A DNA stretch of 64,000 bases from Arachis hypogaea (Eukaryota; Streptophyta; Magnoliopsida; Fabales; Fabaceae), in the NCBI RefSeq assembly GCF_003086295.3, contig NC_092048.1, positions 1,059,001-1,123,000 of the forward strand, written 5' to 3'. The position numbers and the translations under genes were made by a program. Of the stretch, positions 23,037-34,232 are shown in pieces. Each line of letters opens with the position of its first letter. Within the stretch, counting starts at the first letter, position 1. The notes beneath the pieces are model-generated. The model had not been told where the DNA came from. It ran no database searches and worked only from the letters and a program-made list of their open reading frames with translations.

Positions 23037-23192
23037 AAGTCTAGGGGCCAGCAACTTTTTTCAAATTCTGGTCAGCATGTAACCAGCAAGGAAAAGTGAG
23101 CTATTGGATGAAATCTCACACCATTAAAATCATCATTAATGGCTATTTGATGGCTACAAATCACAAAAATTGCTGGCCCCCTAGCACTCCTC
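23037..23192. mobile_element. Small MITE, family A copy 2
   Basis: Terminal inverted repeats CTAGGGGCCAGCAACTTTT at the left and, on the other strand, CTAGGGGGCCAGCAATTTTT at the right. The ~150-bp body has no coding capacity. It matches the degraded copy at 6223-6367. Confidence 0.75.
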
Positions 23193-23293
23193 TTTTATAA
23201 AAATTAAGTATATAATGAAAAAGGTGAGAGTTGAACCCACAACTTCTCTCATGTAGTAATTTGTAATAAATGAGTAACCACTAAACTAATTAG

Positions 23294-24563
23294 TAGGGAT
23301 GGCAAAAATTTCCGACAGGGCGGGTATCCGCGGGGATTTATCCGCCGGGGAGCAGGTTTGGGGGGAATTTTTTCCCCATGGGGGGCGGGGACGGGTACCC
23401 GTATAATAAACGGGGTGGGGGCAGGGGGAGAGGTCTCCGCCCTGTGGGTATCCGTTTATTACCCGTGATTGTAAAATTACAAAAATGCCTTCGTATATAT
23501 ATATATAAGTTTCTTGAAACCCTATCCCTCAAACCACACACTTTGTGCCTCTCTCTCACCCACTTCACTTTCACTGTCTCACACACGAGCCTCTCTCTCA
23601 CAGTCGTCTCACTCAATCTCTAATCTCCAACACCTCCCACCTCCTCCTTCTTCCTTCGAACTGCGTCGCCGGCGTCTTCACTCTCAGTCCCTCACCTTCT
23701 TCTGTCTCTGCCGCCGCTCACCTTCCTCCGTCGCTGCCGTCGCTCACCTTCTTCCATCACTGCCGCCGCTCATCACTCTTCCTCCGTTGCTGCCGTCGCT
23801 CACCTTCTTCCATCACTACTGCCGCTCACTCTTCCTCTCACTACTTTGCTCATTGCTTGCTGCTAGCTTCACCGCCGCCTCCACCTCTGCTTCGCAACGA
23901 AGCCTCAGATCTGCGACGATGATGACAAGCTTCCTCCAACAACGCCTCTGCTCCACGATGCCGATGACGCTTCTCCCACCACGACTCTAGGTCGCTCTAC
24001 TCAACGACGATGACGACGACTATGCTCTGTCGCTGTGGCCGGCCACCTTACAATAAGTTGGATGTTTCTGTTAATTGATTAAATTGGTTTTAATGTATGT
24101 TTTGATTTTTGATTGATGAAATTGCTATGAAATTGGGACATTGGAGTTAGGGTTTAAATTCTGTTTATGTGATCTGATTTTAGATTTAGGGTTTTGATTC
24201 TGTTAATGTGAAATTAGGTTTATGTTTAGGGTTTGGATTTTGTTGATTGATAAATTTGGATTAGAGTTAGATTCTATTGCTATAAAATTGGAATTAGAGT
24301 TTGGATTCTTAACTTTTTACTGTAAAATTGGATCATAATACTGAGATTTTTGTGAAATTGTTGTTATTTACTGGATTTTGTTCTTTTTAAATTTTTTCTT
24401 ATTTGTTTCCTCAATTTCTCCAAACCCCGCGGATATCCGCAGATATCCTAATATCCAGCGAGGACGGGGCCCCCGGTACCGTCACGGGGACGGGGCGGGG
24501 ACGGGGAGGGTTTCTGGAGGCGGGGGACATGTCTTCGCCCCATGGGACCCGTTGCCATCCCTA
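23294..24563. mobile_element. Complete non-autonomous hAT element
   Basis: Inverted termini TAGGGATGGCAA (23294) and TTGCCATCCCTA (ends 24563) are flanked by a perfect 8-bp TSD, CTAATTAG (23286-23293 and 24564-24571), the hAT signature. Both ends have a G-rich subterminal zone with repeated CGGGTATCCGCGGGG and GGGGACGGGG-type motifs in inverted orientation. The interior has no transposase. Instead it holds a CT-rich, Ser/Pro-coding segment (23514-24050) with internal repeats, then AT-rich intron-like sequence (24050-24400). Confidence 0.9.
23514..24050 (+). other. CT-rich segment inside the hAT element, possible captured leader/exon
   Basis: Two overlapping frames stay open for about 125-158 codons with Ser/Pro/His/Leu-rich products. 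The DNA contains three or so copies of a roughly 60-bp unit built from CTGCCGTCGCTCACC and CTTCTTCCATCAC phrases (about 23700-23835). The low complexity explains the open frames. Whether this was once the 5' part of a host gene cannot be decided here. Confidence 0.4.
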
Positions 24564-24571
24564 CTAATTAG

Positions 24572-25992
24572 TTAATTTAGTTATTTAAAACATTTGTATA
24601 TTTATAATATGTATGTTTGTAATTTTATGTTGGATTTTTTTAAGGTTTTATTATTTTTAATTGTAATTTTAATTTTGTTTTTTATTTTTATTTTATTAAT
24701 ATGTATGAAATATGAAATGATTGAATTTTATATTTACTTTGAAAAAATTTGATATTTCTGCGAGCAAGGTAGGGTAAGGTAGGATTTAGAACTTTAGGAT
24801 ACGGATAGAGTTAGAATTGAGAGATTCTCAACTCAGATAAAATAGGATAGTGTTTTAATAAAATTTTCAACCCATAAATAGGCTTAAATTAAAATAGAAT
24901 TCATACCCTACTAGTTACCAACTCTAGTCATTAAACGTTCTGGTGTTGTGTTATCTAGTACTTAAAAGTTTTACTTTAAACTTATATGTCTAAACGCTCG
25001 TGAATAATGAATTCATGATAGATGTTCTACTATTTTAAAATCTCCCCAATACTTTAAATTAGATTTTAATCTCTCAACTACATACGGAGTCTACTGTATT
25101 AAGGTTTTTCTTTTTCTTTCTTTTTTTTTAAGGTGATGTTACTATTGAAGTCCAACCGATGAATCAAATGATCAAGTAAAGAAGATTAGTTTCTATGAAC
25201 AACTACTTTTATAAGTATACAACACAAATGACAACGCAACCAGTACTAACCTGTTAAAAAATATACATATTTTCTATGGCTTTAAAATTTTATAGTGATA
25301 ATACTTTTGGAATTTTTAATACAAGAGATTTTTAAACCATTTATATAAGGCTATATACTAATATCAATTCATTCAAAACTAAAACGTTTGTCCTTCGATG
25401 AAAACTTCCTAATTCCCTTAATAGACAGTTGTATTTTGGTGAATTTAGCGTCATTTTGGATTGATTTTAAAAAGATATATTTAAATAGACTTTTTAAAAA
25501 TATTTTTTGTTTTTACTTTTTTAAAGTTAAAGTATTATTAATTTTTTTAAAATAACTTTTTTTTAAAAAATATATTTAAGTATATAAAAATATTTTTCTT
25601 ACTCAAATAAGTTTAGACACTAGCTACTTGTGTTAATAAAATGCAATTTATAAAAATACGGATTTTAGTTAAAAGATATTTTAAGAGCGTTGATTAAAAG
25701 AAAATAAAATATAAAAAATTGATCTTTCAAATACTCTTTAACAAGTATTTTACTTAGCAAAATTCTAAAATTATTTTATTGAAAACCCATAGGCTTTTTT
25801 ATGACAACTTTAGAAACAATGATGTCACGTAAATCAAATTTGAGGCACGGACAACTTTGGTCGGAGTGCTTCTTTCCATAATTGTCTTTTCCCCCTTTTT
25901 CGCCGCTTGATTTTTTGTCTGTTTTGAATATTATCAAAGACATAGTAAAAAGTAAAAAATTTAATTTGTTAATAATTGGTCTATCAGAGAAT
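24572..25992. other. Intergenic, AT-rich
   Basis: 24765-24925 holds TAGGGTA-rich repeat sequence ending in CAACTCTAG. No gene or RNA recognised in the remainder. Confidence 0.35.
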
Positions 25993-26318
25993 TTTTTATT
26001 TTTAATATTGGAGTAGTAATGGTGTTTTTCTTAAATGTAGATTGTTGGGGTGTTATATTTAAATGTGGGATCGTTTAACTAGAGGTACAGAAATCGGACC
26101 GACCGATTTGTGAGAGATACACAAATCGGTCCCAGGAATTTCTTAGAGGTACACAAATCGATTCCAGGGATTTATGTTTAAAAAAATTAAAAAATTTTAA
26201 GTACAGAAATCAGTCCCAAGAATTTGTATACTTCCACAGATTTAAAAAACACCAAAAATTACCATGTTAAAGTATATTATCACTTTTACTTCCATAACAA
26301 AAAAAAATTAGCCTCTAT
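25993..26318 (-). repeat. Palindrome-array repeat (family P), copy 2
   Basis: Reverse complement of the unit at 19763-20090. It shares AATATTGGAGTAGTAATGGTG at one end and CATAACAAAAAAAAATTAGCC at the other, with AAATCGG.CC...-type dyads between. The internal dyads here are more decayed (AATCGGTCCCAGG). Confidence 0.7.
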
Positions 26319-26467
26319 CAAAAACCTGAATTCTTCGTAGTAATTCAGTATATTTTTTTAAATAAATTAGATATTTTTAATTTTAGACATTACAAATTTA
26401 TTCATACTATATTTACATATACAATACTTAAAGATTTTATTTACTATTTCACCTAACTAAATTTGGA

Positions 26468-27783
26468 CAATTTATATAAGTAAAACATTAGAGATTAAAT
26501 TTACATAAATATAATTTTTTAAAATAGATTACATTCGTGTCCTGATTTAATTTTATGTAAACTGTGACAACTTCTCACAATTTACAATTTTCATGTAATT
26601 CGCTACATTCTATCGCGAATTACGAGTAACAGCCGCTTTCTAATCCGTTATATCCTGCCGCAATTTACGTTGAAACTCACACAAAACATAAATCTACATC
26701 CCTACCATAGTTTATGTTCAACAAAATTGAAGCATAAATTATTACAAAATGTAACGGTTTATAAACAAACAGAATAAAATTGTCGTTTTTTATTTTTCGT
26801 GTGGGAGAGAAAAACGTGTATGACAATATGGTGTGAGGAGAGAAGTGTTTTATTTGGCTATGGGATGACACAAATCGGAGGTACCGATTTATTTACATTG
26901 TTTTGTCTTTTAAAAAATACAAATCGGACCATCCGATTTGGAGTTTAATTTTTTCTTTAAGCAAATCGGACCCTCCGATTTGTAATTTATTTTTTTCATC
27001 AAACAAATCGGACCGTTTGATTTAAATAAAATACCATGTAAAAAAAACACCTAATTTTTCAATAACAATGCATTACACATATATTTAATCAATATAAAAA
27101 AAATTAGCCTAAAATTATAAACAGTGTCAAGAAACAGAAATTTATAAAAAAATAAATAAATAATTTACAATTAAAATATCATTGATAAGACCTTTTTAAA
27201 CATTGTGGGACCATTACCTCTTAGCCTGCCTCTTCTTTCACTCTTAATTTAAAAAAAAATATATTTATATATATATATGCAAGAGGTATAAAACTTTTGA
27301 AAAATTAGCGCCAATGGTATATTTGGTGCAAATCGAAAACTTTTAGGACAAAATTAAAACAAAATAAAACTTAAGAGTATTTTTGAAACTTTTGTTAAAC
27401 TTCAAGAACAAAAAGTATATTTTATCTATATTTTAATTATAAATTTCTGTTTTCTGATGCGGTTTATTATTTTATTCTACTTATTCATAATTCACTATAT
27501 TCCATAGCAATTTATGCTTCGATTTCGTTGAGCATAAACCGTAATAAGAGTGTAACGGTTTATATTTTATGTGATTTTGAACATAAACTAAGTAGAATAT
27601 AGCAGATTAAATTTAAGTGGGTGTTTGCTCATAATTCGCAATAGAGTACATCGAATTATATAAAAATTATAAATCATGGTAGGCGATAATAATTTACATA
27701 AGAGTTAAAATGTAACTTGTTTTCGAAAATTATATTTTGTGTAAATTTGACCCGCAAAGATTTTATTTATGTAAATTATCCAA
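26468..27783. mobile_element. Long-TIR element with nested palindrome repeat
   Basis: About 290-310 bp at 26468-26755 is repeated in inverted orientation at 27475-27783. Shared blocks are GGACAATTTATATAAGTAAAA, AATATAATTTT, TAATTCGCTACATTCTATCGC, GAATTACGAG, TTTATGTTCAACAAAATTGA and AGCATAAATT. The arms flank about 720 bp that contains a palindrome-array repeat. There is no transposase and no clear TSD. Arm length suggests a MULE-like or foldback element. Confidence 0.7.
26870..27110 (-). repeat. Palindrome-array repeat (family P), copy nested in the long-TIR element
   Basis: Four spaced dyads: AAATCGGAGGTACCGATTT, AAATCGGACCATCCGATTT, AAATCGGACCCTCCGATTT and AAATCGGACCGTTTGATTT. It ends AAAAAAATTAGCC like the other copies. 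Confidence 0.65.
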
Positions 27784-28529
27784 TAAATTTTGAACCGAAA
27801 TGCACTTATTACAAAGTATATATAATGACTACTAAACTAAGATTTTGCGTGTATAATAATAACTTCAACACGATTTTTGCATGAAGAATATGAGTACAAT
27901 AATTAAGACAATAATAGACCCAAAAAACAGAGAGTCACAAATTATATAGCTGAAAAGACATCACTTATCACTATGTTCAAAAAATGATAAATGAATCACT
28001 TCACCCGAAGATAACATTATGTTGTCCTTCTTATTTACGAAATTTCAATAATTAAGAAGTTAAAACTACTAAAGTCCTGATAGATTTCACAGTGAGCGTA
28101 ATTAAATTAAACAAAAATCTAATAACCTTAGTTACAATGATAATTATAGTTTGCTTGAATTTGAGGGGTAAAATTCTCTCTGGAGAATCAATATGTATGA
28201 TTGATCAATAACATACAAATAGAGGACATAATTTTGATTTTGATTTTTAAATGGCCCACATTTGAAAATTGGAATCCTCTCATAGGAACCACACCTTATG
28301 GCCAATCGCATTGGCATTATAAACTGTTGGCATTCAATTATTCTATGACTTGGGAATTGGGATAGTAAAGAATTTTTATTTTCACTTAGCTGGATATACA
28401 TTAACAAACTAGTATATAGTACAAAAAAACAAAGAAAAGTGGCAGGGAATCATAAAAGAATCTAAAATGAAACATAGTAAACATAGTACAAAGAGCATTT
28501 GGCATTTGACTTGATGAAATTCATAATCA
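27784..28529. other. Intergenic and XTH 3' flank
   Basis: Sequence left of the XTH stop codon. Its right part should be XTH 3' UTR. No other gene recognised. Confidence 0.4.
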
Positions 28530-30241
28530 TCAGAACCTTGATCTACATTCAGCAGGAAGGCCCTGTGGGAATCGCTTGAAATCATTGCAGTAGTTATAGA
28601 TCATGAAATACTTCTGAACCCACCTCAGCCTTCTCCTTCCAACTGCGTCAATGTCACTTGTTTCCCACTCAGAGGAGCGCGTGTTGGGCCTCAGAGAGGC
28701 TGATGAGAGCTGCGTGGCCCTAAAGTTTCTGTAGTATGCAGTGAACGGTGCTTTGGCCCAATCAGTCTTCACAAGCCCACCTCTCGTGGCCCAATCATCT
28801 GCGTTCCACAGACTCGAATAGATTCTCATTGGTTGTTTCTTTGGGAAAGGAACACCCATAGATTCTGCGTTCTTGAAAACCCTTATTGGGATGTTATCAA
28901 CCAAGAATCTGCATCATTATTATTATTATTAATAAGTTGATTAAACCCCAATTTTATATATATATATATATATATTAGGAAGAGTTTCAAGTGTACTGGA
29001 AATATCGGTGTCCCAATTATTTTAACCGTTGATTTGAATTATAAAAAATATATATAATATATATTAATTAAAATCAACGATTAAAACAATTGAAATAACA
29101 ACCGGTGTTACTGGTACATTTGAAATTTTTCCAATATATTATTCAATGTTGTTACAAAATTAAAATAAGTATAACTTATAGTATTGAAGAACTTACATGA
29201 TATGTTGGGGCTTCCAAATGACAGAGTAAGTGTGGAAGTTCTTGGTGGGATCAAACCAAAGGTGGAACTGTTGCTCTCTGTCACCTTTGCCTTGGGTGAA
29301 GATGTTTGTGTGCAGTGTGTAAGGGTCACCGCTTAAGTTTCCCAAGAACTCGAAATCAATTTCATCGTGTGTTGGACCTTGTGATGATAACTGCACCAAC
29401 ACGTACAAGCACTCTTGTTATGCATGCTAATTACTAGTTAATTAATTAATATATGCTTTTATTAATTCGAAGCCACAAAAACAACTATGGTTTTGTATGT
29501 CACGAGCATTTTAAGCACCGCTTAGTAGAGTTACCAAATCGGTTAATACTTTAAGGTTATTTTTTGAACTTTGAAAGCAACACATATACATGGGAATGAG
29601 AAAAACAAACGAATAAAGCAATAGTTGTTGAGAAATTAAAGCAAAATTCTGTAGCCCATGATAATAGAATAGCACTTCTCGTGAATGTACAGTTAGAGTT
29701 GGAAAACGATTGATGTGTCAAGTGTTCTAAAAAAGCTGGTCAATCATATATGCTCTTATTCAACACAAACAGAATAAATCATTTTACTTCACCAAGAATC
29801 AATACTTTAACAATTAAGTAGCTTCTTTCAAAACAATATGTACGAAAAAAAGGGTTCAAAATTTATGTCATGTATGTAGTTTTGGTATTAATTAATTAAG
29901 GAAATTAAAATTGAAGAGGTAATTGATTATTATTAGTAGTAACATACGTAGTAAGCAGTGACAGTGCCAGCAGAGTTGCCAGCAACAAGCTTGAGCTGCA
30001 TATCAATTCTACCAAAGAGGTATTCTCTCTTTGATTGAAAGCCAGAGCCAGAGACTCTGTCTAGGGAAAGAGATAGAAGCTGGCCACCGCCAAATATCTT
30101 GGCACGGTTACCACCCCATGTTAGATCAAACTCTTGGTTGAAGTTACCTTCACATGAACCCACCATGGTGCTGACCACCACTAACCCAATCACCATAATA
30201 CCCACATAGAACCCATTATGATTAGTACAAGTAGAACCCAT
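28530..30241 (-). CDS. XTH: Xyloglucan endotransglucosylase/hydrolase (XTH, GH16)
   Basis: Three exons on the minus strand: 29948-30241, 29197-29390 and 28530-28908. They join with canonical GT-AG borders to 288 residues, a normal XTH length. The protein starts with a signal peptide (hydrophobic [19 protein letters not shown]), then the GH16 fold. The catalytic motif [11 protein letters not shown] is at about residues 106-116 (nucleophile E108, acid/base E112), followed directly by the conserved N-glycosylation site NLS. The C-terminal XET domain has [17 protein letters not shown]. The product would be secreted to the wall, where it cuts xyloglucan and religates it to another chain. The motif and three-exon layout suggest the large group I/II of XTHs; the exact member is not assigned. 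All key residues are present. Intron 2 is mostly filled by a MITE. Confidence 0.95.
28977..29133. mobile_element. Small MITE, family B copy 1, inside XTH intron 2
   Basis: Terminal repeats AGGAAGAGTTTCAAGTGTAC and, inverted, GGAAAAATTTCAAATGTACC. The centre ATTTTAACCGTTGAT...ATCAACGATTAAAA forms an inner inverted repeat around a TATATAATATATA core. It is flanked by ATATATT on both sides (28970-28976, 29134-29140), although the left copy lies in an AT run. It occupies over half of the 288-bp intron. Confidence 0.8.
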
Positions 30242-30322
30242 TTTGGAAACAGAGAGAGAAAAGAAAGATACAGAGAGGGAAATCTTGCTTCTTGTGACGA
30301 AATAATGTGTTACAAAGAGGTG

Positions 30323-30330
30323 TATTTATA
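30323..30330 (-). promoter_or_regulatory. TATA box of XTH
   Basis: TATAAATA on the minus strand, about 80 bp upstream of the XTH start codon, in an otherwise mixed-composition stretch. The spacing would give a 5' UTR of roughly 50 nt. Confidence 0.6.
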
Positions 30331-30434
30331 TGTGTGGGCAAAGGAAGTTTTGCATTGGCTGTGTATTTTTTTTTATTTTATATAGAAAAGTTTAGACAAG
30401 GGGAAAAAACTTGGCTAAAAAATTTTGATATGAA

Positions 30435-30755
30435 AATAAAATAAGTGATATACTTTAACATGGTAATTTTTGGTGTTTTTTAAAATTGTGGGAGTACACA
30501 AATCGGACCATCCGATTTGTGTTTAAAAAAAGTAGAAAAAATTCAGAGTACACAAATCGAACCATACGAGTTGTTTGATTTTAAAATTTTGCTTAAGAAA
30601 TCGCATGGTCCGATTTGTGGTTGGGCAAATATAAATTTCGAAAGCCAGAAAACGGACCCTCCGAGTTGTTTGTTGTTGTCAAGTTTTCATCGCTGTGAAG
30701 CACCTGTATTCCCCATGTTCGAGTCTAACACCACTTTTACTTCCATATTCAAATT
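30435..30755 (+). repeat. Palindrome-array repeat (family P), copy 3, upstream of XTH
   Basis: Starts GATATACTTTAACATGGTAATTTTTGGTG as in copy 1, then shows dyads such as ACAAATCGGACCATCCGATTTGTG and ATCGCATGGTCCGATTTGTG, and ends ACACCACTTTTACTTCCATA. It lies about 100 bp upstream of the XTH TATA box. Confidence 0.65.
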
Positions 30756-31658
30756 AAAAAGTGAAAAAACTTTCATAGGTTTAATATTCATCATTTTAAA
30801 AATAAAAAATCTATTTTATTTCTATATTTTTAAATAAAAATCAATGGTTAATAATCGATTTTGTAAAAATTACTTTTTTTTTGTAAATTAATAATCATCT
30901 AATAAAGTAGTGAATGGACAAAATTTTTATAGAAAATAATAAAAATATAAATATTAATTAATTATTTCTTGAAAAAAAATAATATTTTATAAAATTTGAG
31001 TTTATCTTTTAATAACTATGTCAATTATCTCCGACTTAAATATGATATATGGTATGGGAGGGGTCAGTGAGCATTAACTGGGGACCTTGAAGTTGTAGGG
31101 GCCTAAAGCTGGTGCCAGCTTTGCAATCCATGAAAACTGGTAGCTTTTGTTTGGACATTGGTTACACTTAAAATTCAATTTTTTTTGGGTTAGGGTTTGT
31201 GCAGAGAATGCTAAGTAAGTAACTAGGTACGTGAACAATGATTGTGTCCTTCACATATGTGTGTAGACCCCATTTTAGTATGATTTGGAACCAAATAATT
31301 CTCTTAAGAAAAAAAGAAATTTTCATGGTGGATGCCAACTGGGTTGTGATATTGGAGAATAAAGCCACGAAGGTATTTTACTACTTCACGGGACCACCAA
31401 TCATGAATTATGGATCCACTAAGATAATGCCATCTGGCAAGGTTCATATCTGACTCATTATAATATAATATAATATGTTATATTATTATTGCCCTTGTAT
31501 TTTCATTTTTCAAGAAGTCAATTTTCATGTCGATATTATTATTTTTTCAGAAAAAAATTTCTCATTTTCTAATTTTGTACATTGCTTATGTTAAGACTGA
31601 TTTTATGAAATTTTCATATTCTACTTAACAATTAAAAGAATATGTTCCAATTTAGTGT
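30756..31658. other. Intergenic between XTH upstream region and LINE
   Basis: AT-rich. 31020-31450 is less AT-rich, with short open frames on both strands but no recognisable domain. Confidence 0.4.
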
Positions 31659-31672
31659 ATACAAAATAAGAA

Positions 31673-33579
31673 ATTTTTTTTTTGGTGACTTAAAAGAAAA
31701 TAAACAAAAACTAAGAAAGAAAAAAAAACAAGAAACTGCTTAAGAAAGGCAGTCCCACTGAATACTACTCTCAAACTCCTTCCAAGGCAATGGAAGCTCT
31801 ACTTGGGGAGAAATAGTCCTCATTGCAGTCTTTGTCATGATGTCTGCTACTGTATTTGCATCTCTCAAGATCAACCAAAGATCAGCACGCCATTTCCAAG
31901 ACATGATATCTCGGATTTTTAACACCAAAGGATCAATAAACCCAGAGCAATCTTGTAAATTATTGACAATAGTAAAAGCCTCCACACAGTCTGTCTCACA
32001 TATAATGTCTCTTTGTCCCGAGTCCCATGCTAAAAGAAAGCTTCTCCAAATAGCAAACAACTCTCCTTGCAAAATGCTACGACTCTCAATTGTTCCCAGA
32101 CAGCCTCGTTGCCACCTTCCCTTCCAATCTCTGCTAACACAAGCAAAACCAACTCGAGCACCACTGCCAGGATAGCTAGCATCACAATTAATCTTAAAGG
32201 TACCCACTGAGGGGGGAATCCAAGAGCCACTAATGGTTGAGGGGATAGATAGTCGTTGCAACTCAAAAATATTTCGGAGCTCCTTTTCTAAGGACAAAGC
32301 CATACCAATCACCTTGTCTGTGGTCCAATGCTCGTGAGGATGAAAGATCTCGTTATTTCTCGAACACCAAATCCACCAGAGACCAGAGAAGAATCTAAAG
32401 GGGCGCTGTTTGCTATTATGTAAGAACCAACTCATCAAATCCACTGGTTGATCGGAGATCCCTAAAGCTTGCCAAACAAGTTGGGCTTTTGGACAATCCC
32501 GAATACAATGTAAAACCGACTCCTGACTTGAGAAACATCGTGGACAGCTATCCGTGTGCGAAATGCCCCTTCTAAAACGAAATGCAGCAGTAGGAAGAGC
32601 CTCCCGAAGACATAGCCAGGCCAAAAATTTGTGCTTTTCCGGAACATGTTGACGCCAAAGCCAAAGCCAATTACCCCTATCCTCTCAACTAAACATCTTC
32701 TTACCGAGTCATAAATAACCACTATGAGCATCATAAACCTTTGAGGCCGCACCAGTCCAACCCCAACCGACCTCTGAACCAGCTTGAACATCTGGGTTGT
32801 AAGAGTTAATGTTGCTCTGCAGAGACTGATTCAGAGGAGAATAGATATTCTCAAGGTTCCACTGTCCAGATGACCAAAGGTCCAAGATCCTGAGATCCGA
32901 ATCAGAAATGTGAACATAATCCATCTCCTGACACAGTCGCCCCTCTCTTCTCCATTTACAAAACCAAAAGTTCTGTTCCAAATCCCCAATGCACCAACTA
33001 AAACCTTCCTTTAGGATATCCCAAGCTCGACATATACTCTTCCAAACATAAGATCCCCTTCCTCGAGACTGACTAAAACAATCATCCTTAGAAGAATGGT
33101 ATTTTTCCGTCAACAGTTGAACCCATAGCTTGTTGGGATGGTGAACAAGTTGCCAAACTAGTTTTCCAAGAAGAGCAATATTGACACAAAAAGGATCTCT
33201 AATTCCTAGACCTCCAAACTTCTTAGGAGTGACCAACACTTTCCAGTTAACTAGATTCAGGCCTCTACCATCAGCTTGACCCTTCCATAGAAAGTTTCGC
33301 ATCATGGATTCTATCTTATTAGTTACCCCTTTAGGGAAGAGAGATACTTGCATGCGATAAGTAGGAATCGCAGTCACTACCGAGTTGAGCAAACAGAGTC
33401 TGCCTGCCTTATTAAGCAATCTTCATTTCCAGCTGGCTAGCCTTCCCCGAATCTTGTCCAAAACATCGTTGAAAGTTGCGCGTGTCACCCGAGAGTGATT
33501 AAGGTTCACCCCTAAATACTTGTCCAAGTTCTGAACGAATCTGATGGAGGAGACTCCAGTGAAAATATCTTTTATTTTG
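31673..33579 (-). mobile_element. 5'-truncated LINE (non-LTR) retrotransposon
   Basis: A minus-strand element bounded by a perfect 14-bp TSD, ATACAAAATAAGAA (31659-31672 and 33580-33593). Its 3' end carries a poly(A) tail, seen as the T-run at about 31673-31682. Only the 3' part is present: the end of the reverse transcriptase region, the zinc-binding RT domain and an RNase H. 5' truncation is typical of target-primed reverse transcription. Endonuclease and most of the RT are missing. Confidence 0.93.
31740..33560 (-). pseudogene. LINE ORF2 remnant: RT C-terminus, zf-RVT and RNase H
   Basis: A single reading frame runs through the element. It includes the RT thumb-like text KYLGVNLNHSRVTR and LLNKAGRLCLLNSVVTAIPT, then GGLGIRDPFCVNIALLGKL, a zf-RVT domain (HTDSCPRCFSSQESVLHCIRDC) and a plant-type RNase H starting INCDASYPGSGARVGFACVS. 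RNase H residues D, E (LQGELFAIW), D (ETDCVEAF) and the final D (RDANTVAD) are visible. Three in-frame stops interrupt it (about 33420, 32709 and 32676), all TGA where the family has Trp. No frameshift was found. Confidence 0.9.
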
Positions 33580-33765
33580 ATACAAAATAAGAATTAATAC
33601 GGAATAAAAAGCACATTAATTGAGTTAATATTTTTTTTATTTTGTTGTCTGTATTAAAATAATTTTTAAAATTTTAACTTCATCAATTATGTTTCTAAAA
33701 TTACAGTGTAATAAATTACTTAATAAAAAAGAATTAAAATCATACTAATATGATATATTTTTTAG

Positions 33766-34232
33766 ATAAAAATTCAGATGCAGTTAACTTTATGCGAAGT
33801 TAAAATATAAAAGTCGGTTAAATAATTTAAGGTCCAGTTTGGAGAAACAACTTAATTAAGCTTCTTTTGAAAAAATAACTTAAATAATAAATAATTATAT
33901 TAAAAATAGCTTATAAAGAAGTTATTTTGTATTTGGATTTTTAGTTCTAAAAGTACTTATTTTATAGAAATATGATAAAAAATAGAAGTATTATGAGAAA
34001 AATTATTTTTTTTAACTTTTGTATAAGCTCCTAAATAGCTTCTTAAAAAGCCACAATTTGATTTTAAAAATTATACCAGATATTAATACTACTATTTTTT
34101 ATAAGTCAAAAACTAAAAAAAAATTACTTTTGAAGTTCCCCAACAATTAACAGATTTGATTATATTATCATCTAACAACTTTTAATTATCAAATTTACAT
34201 AAAGTTAACTGTATTTAAATTTTTACCATATT
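33766..34232. mobile_element. MITE-like inverted repeat with a possible nested element
   Basis: AAATTCAGATGCAGTTAACTT (33770-33790) is mirrored by AAGTTAACTGTATTTAAATTT (34202-34222). The interior 33830-34145 begins GTCCAGTTTGGAG and ends AAGTTCCCCAAC, which may be a second, nested insertion. Ends are approximate. Confidence 0.45.

Noticed and set aside
23514..23990. 158-codon Ser/Pro-rich ORF as a real gene
   Set aside because: Lies inside the hAT element, is made of CT-rich repeats and is open in two frames at once.
30517..30837. 106-codon open frame upstream of XTH
   Set aside because: Runs through the palindrome-array repeat; no domain.
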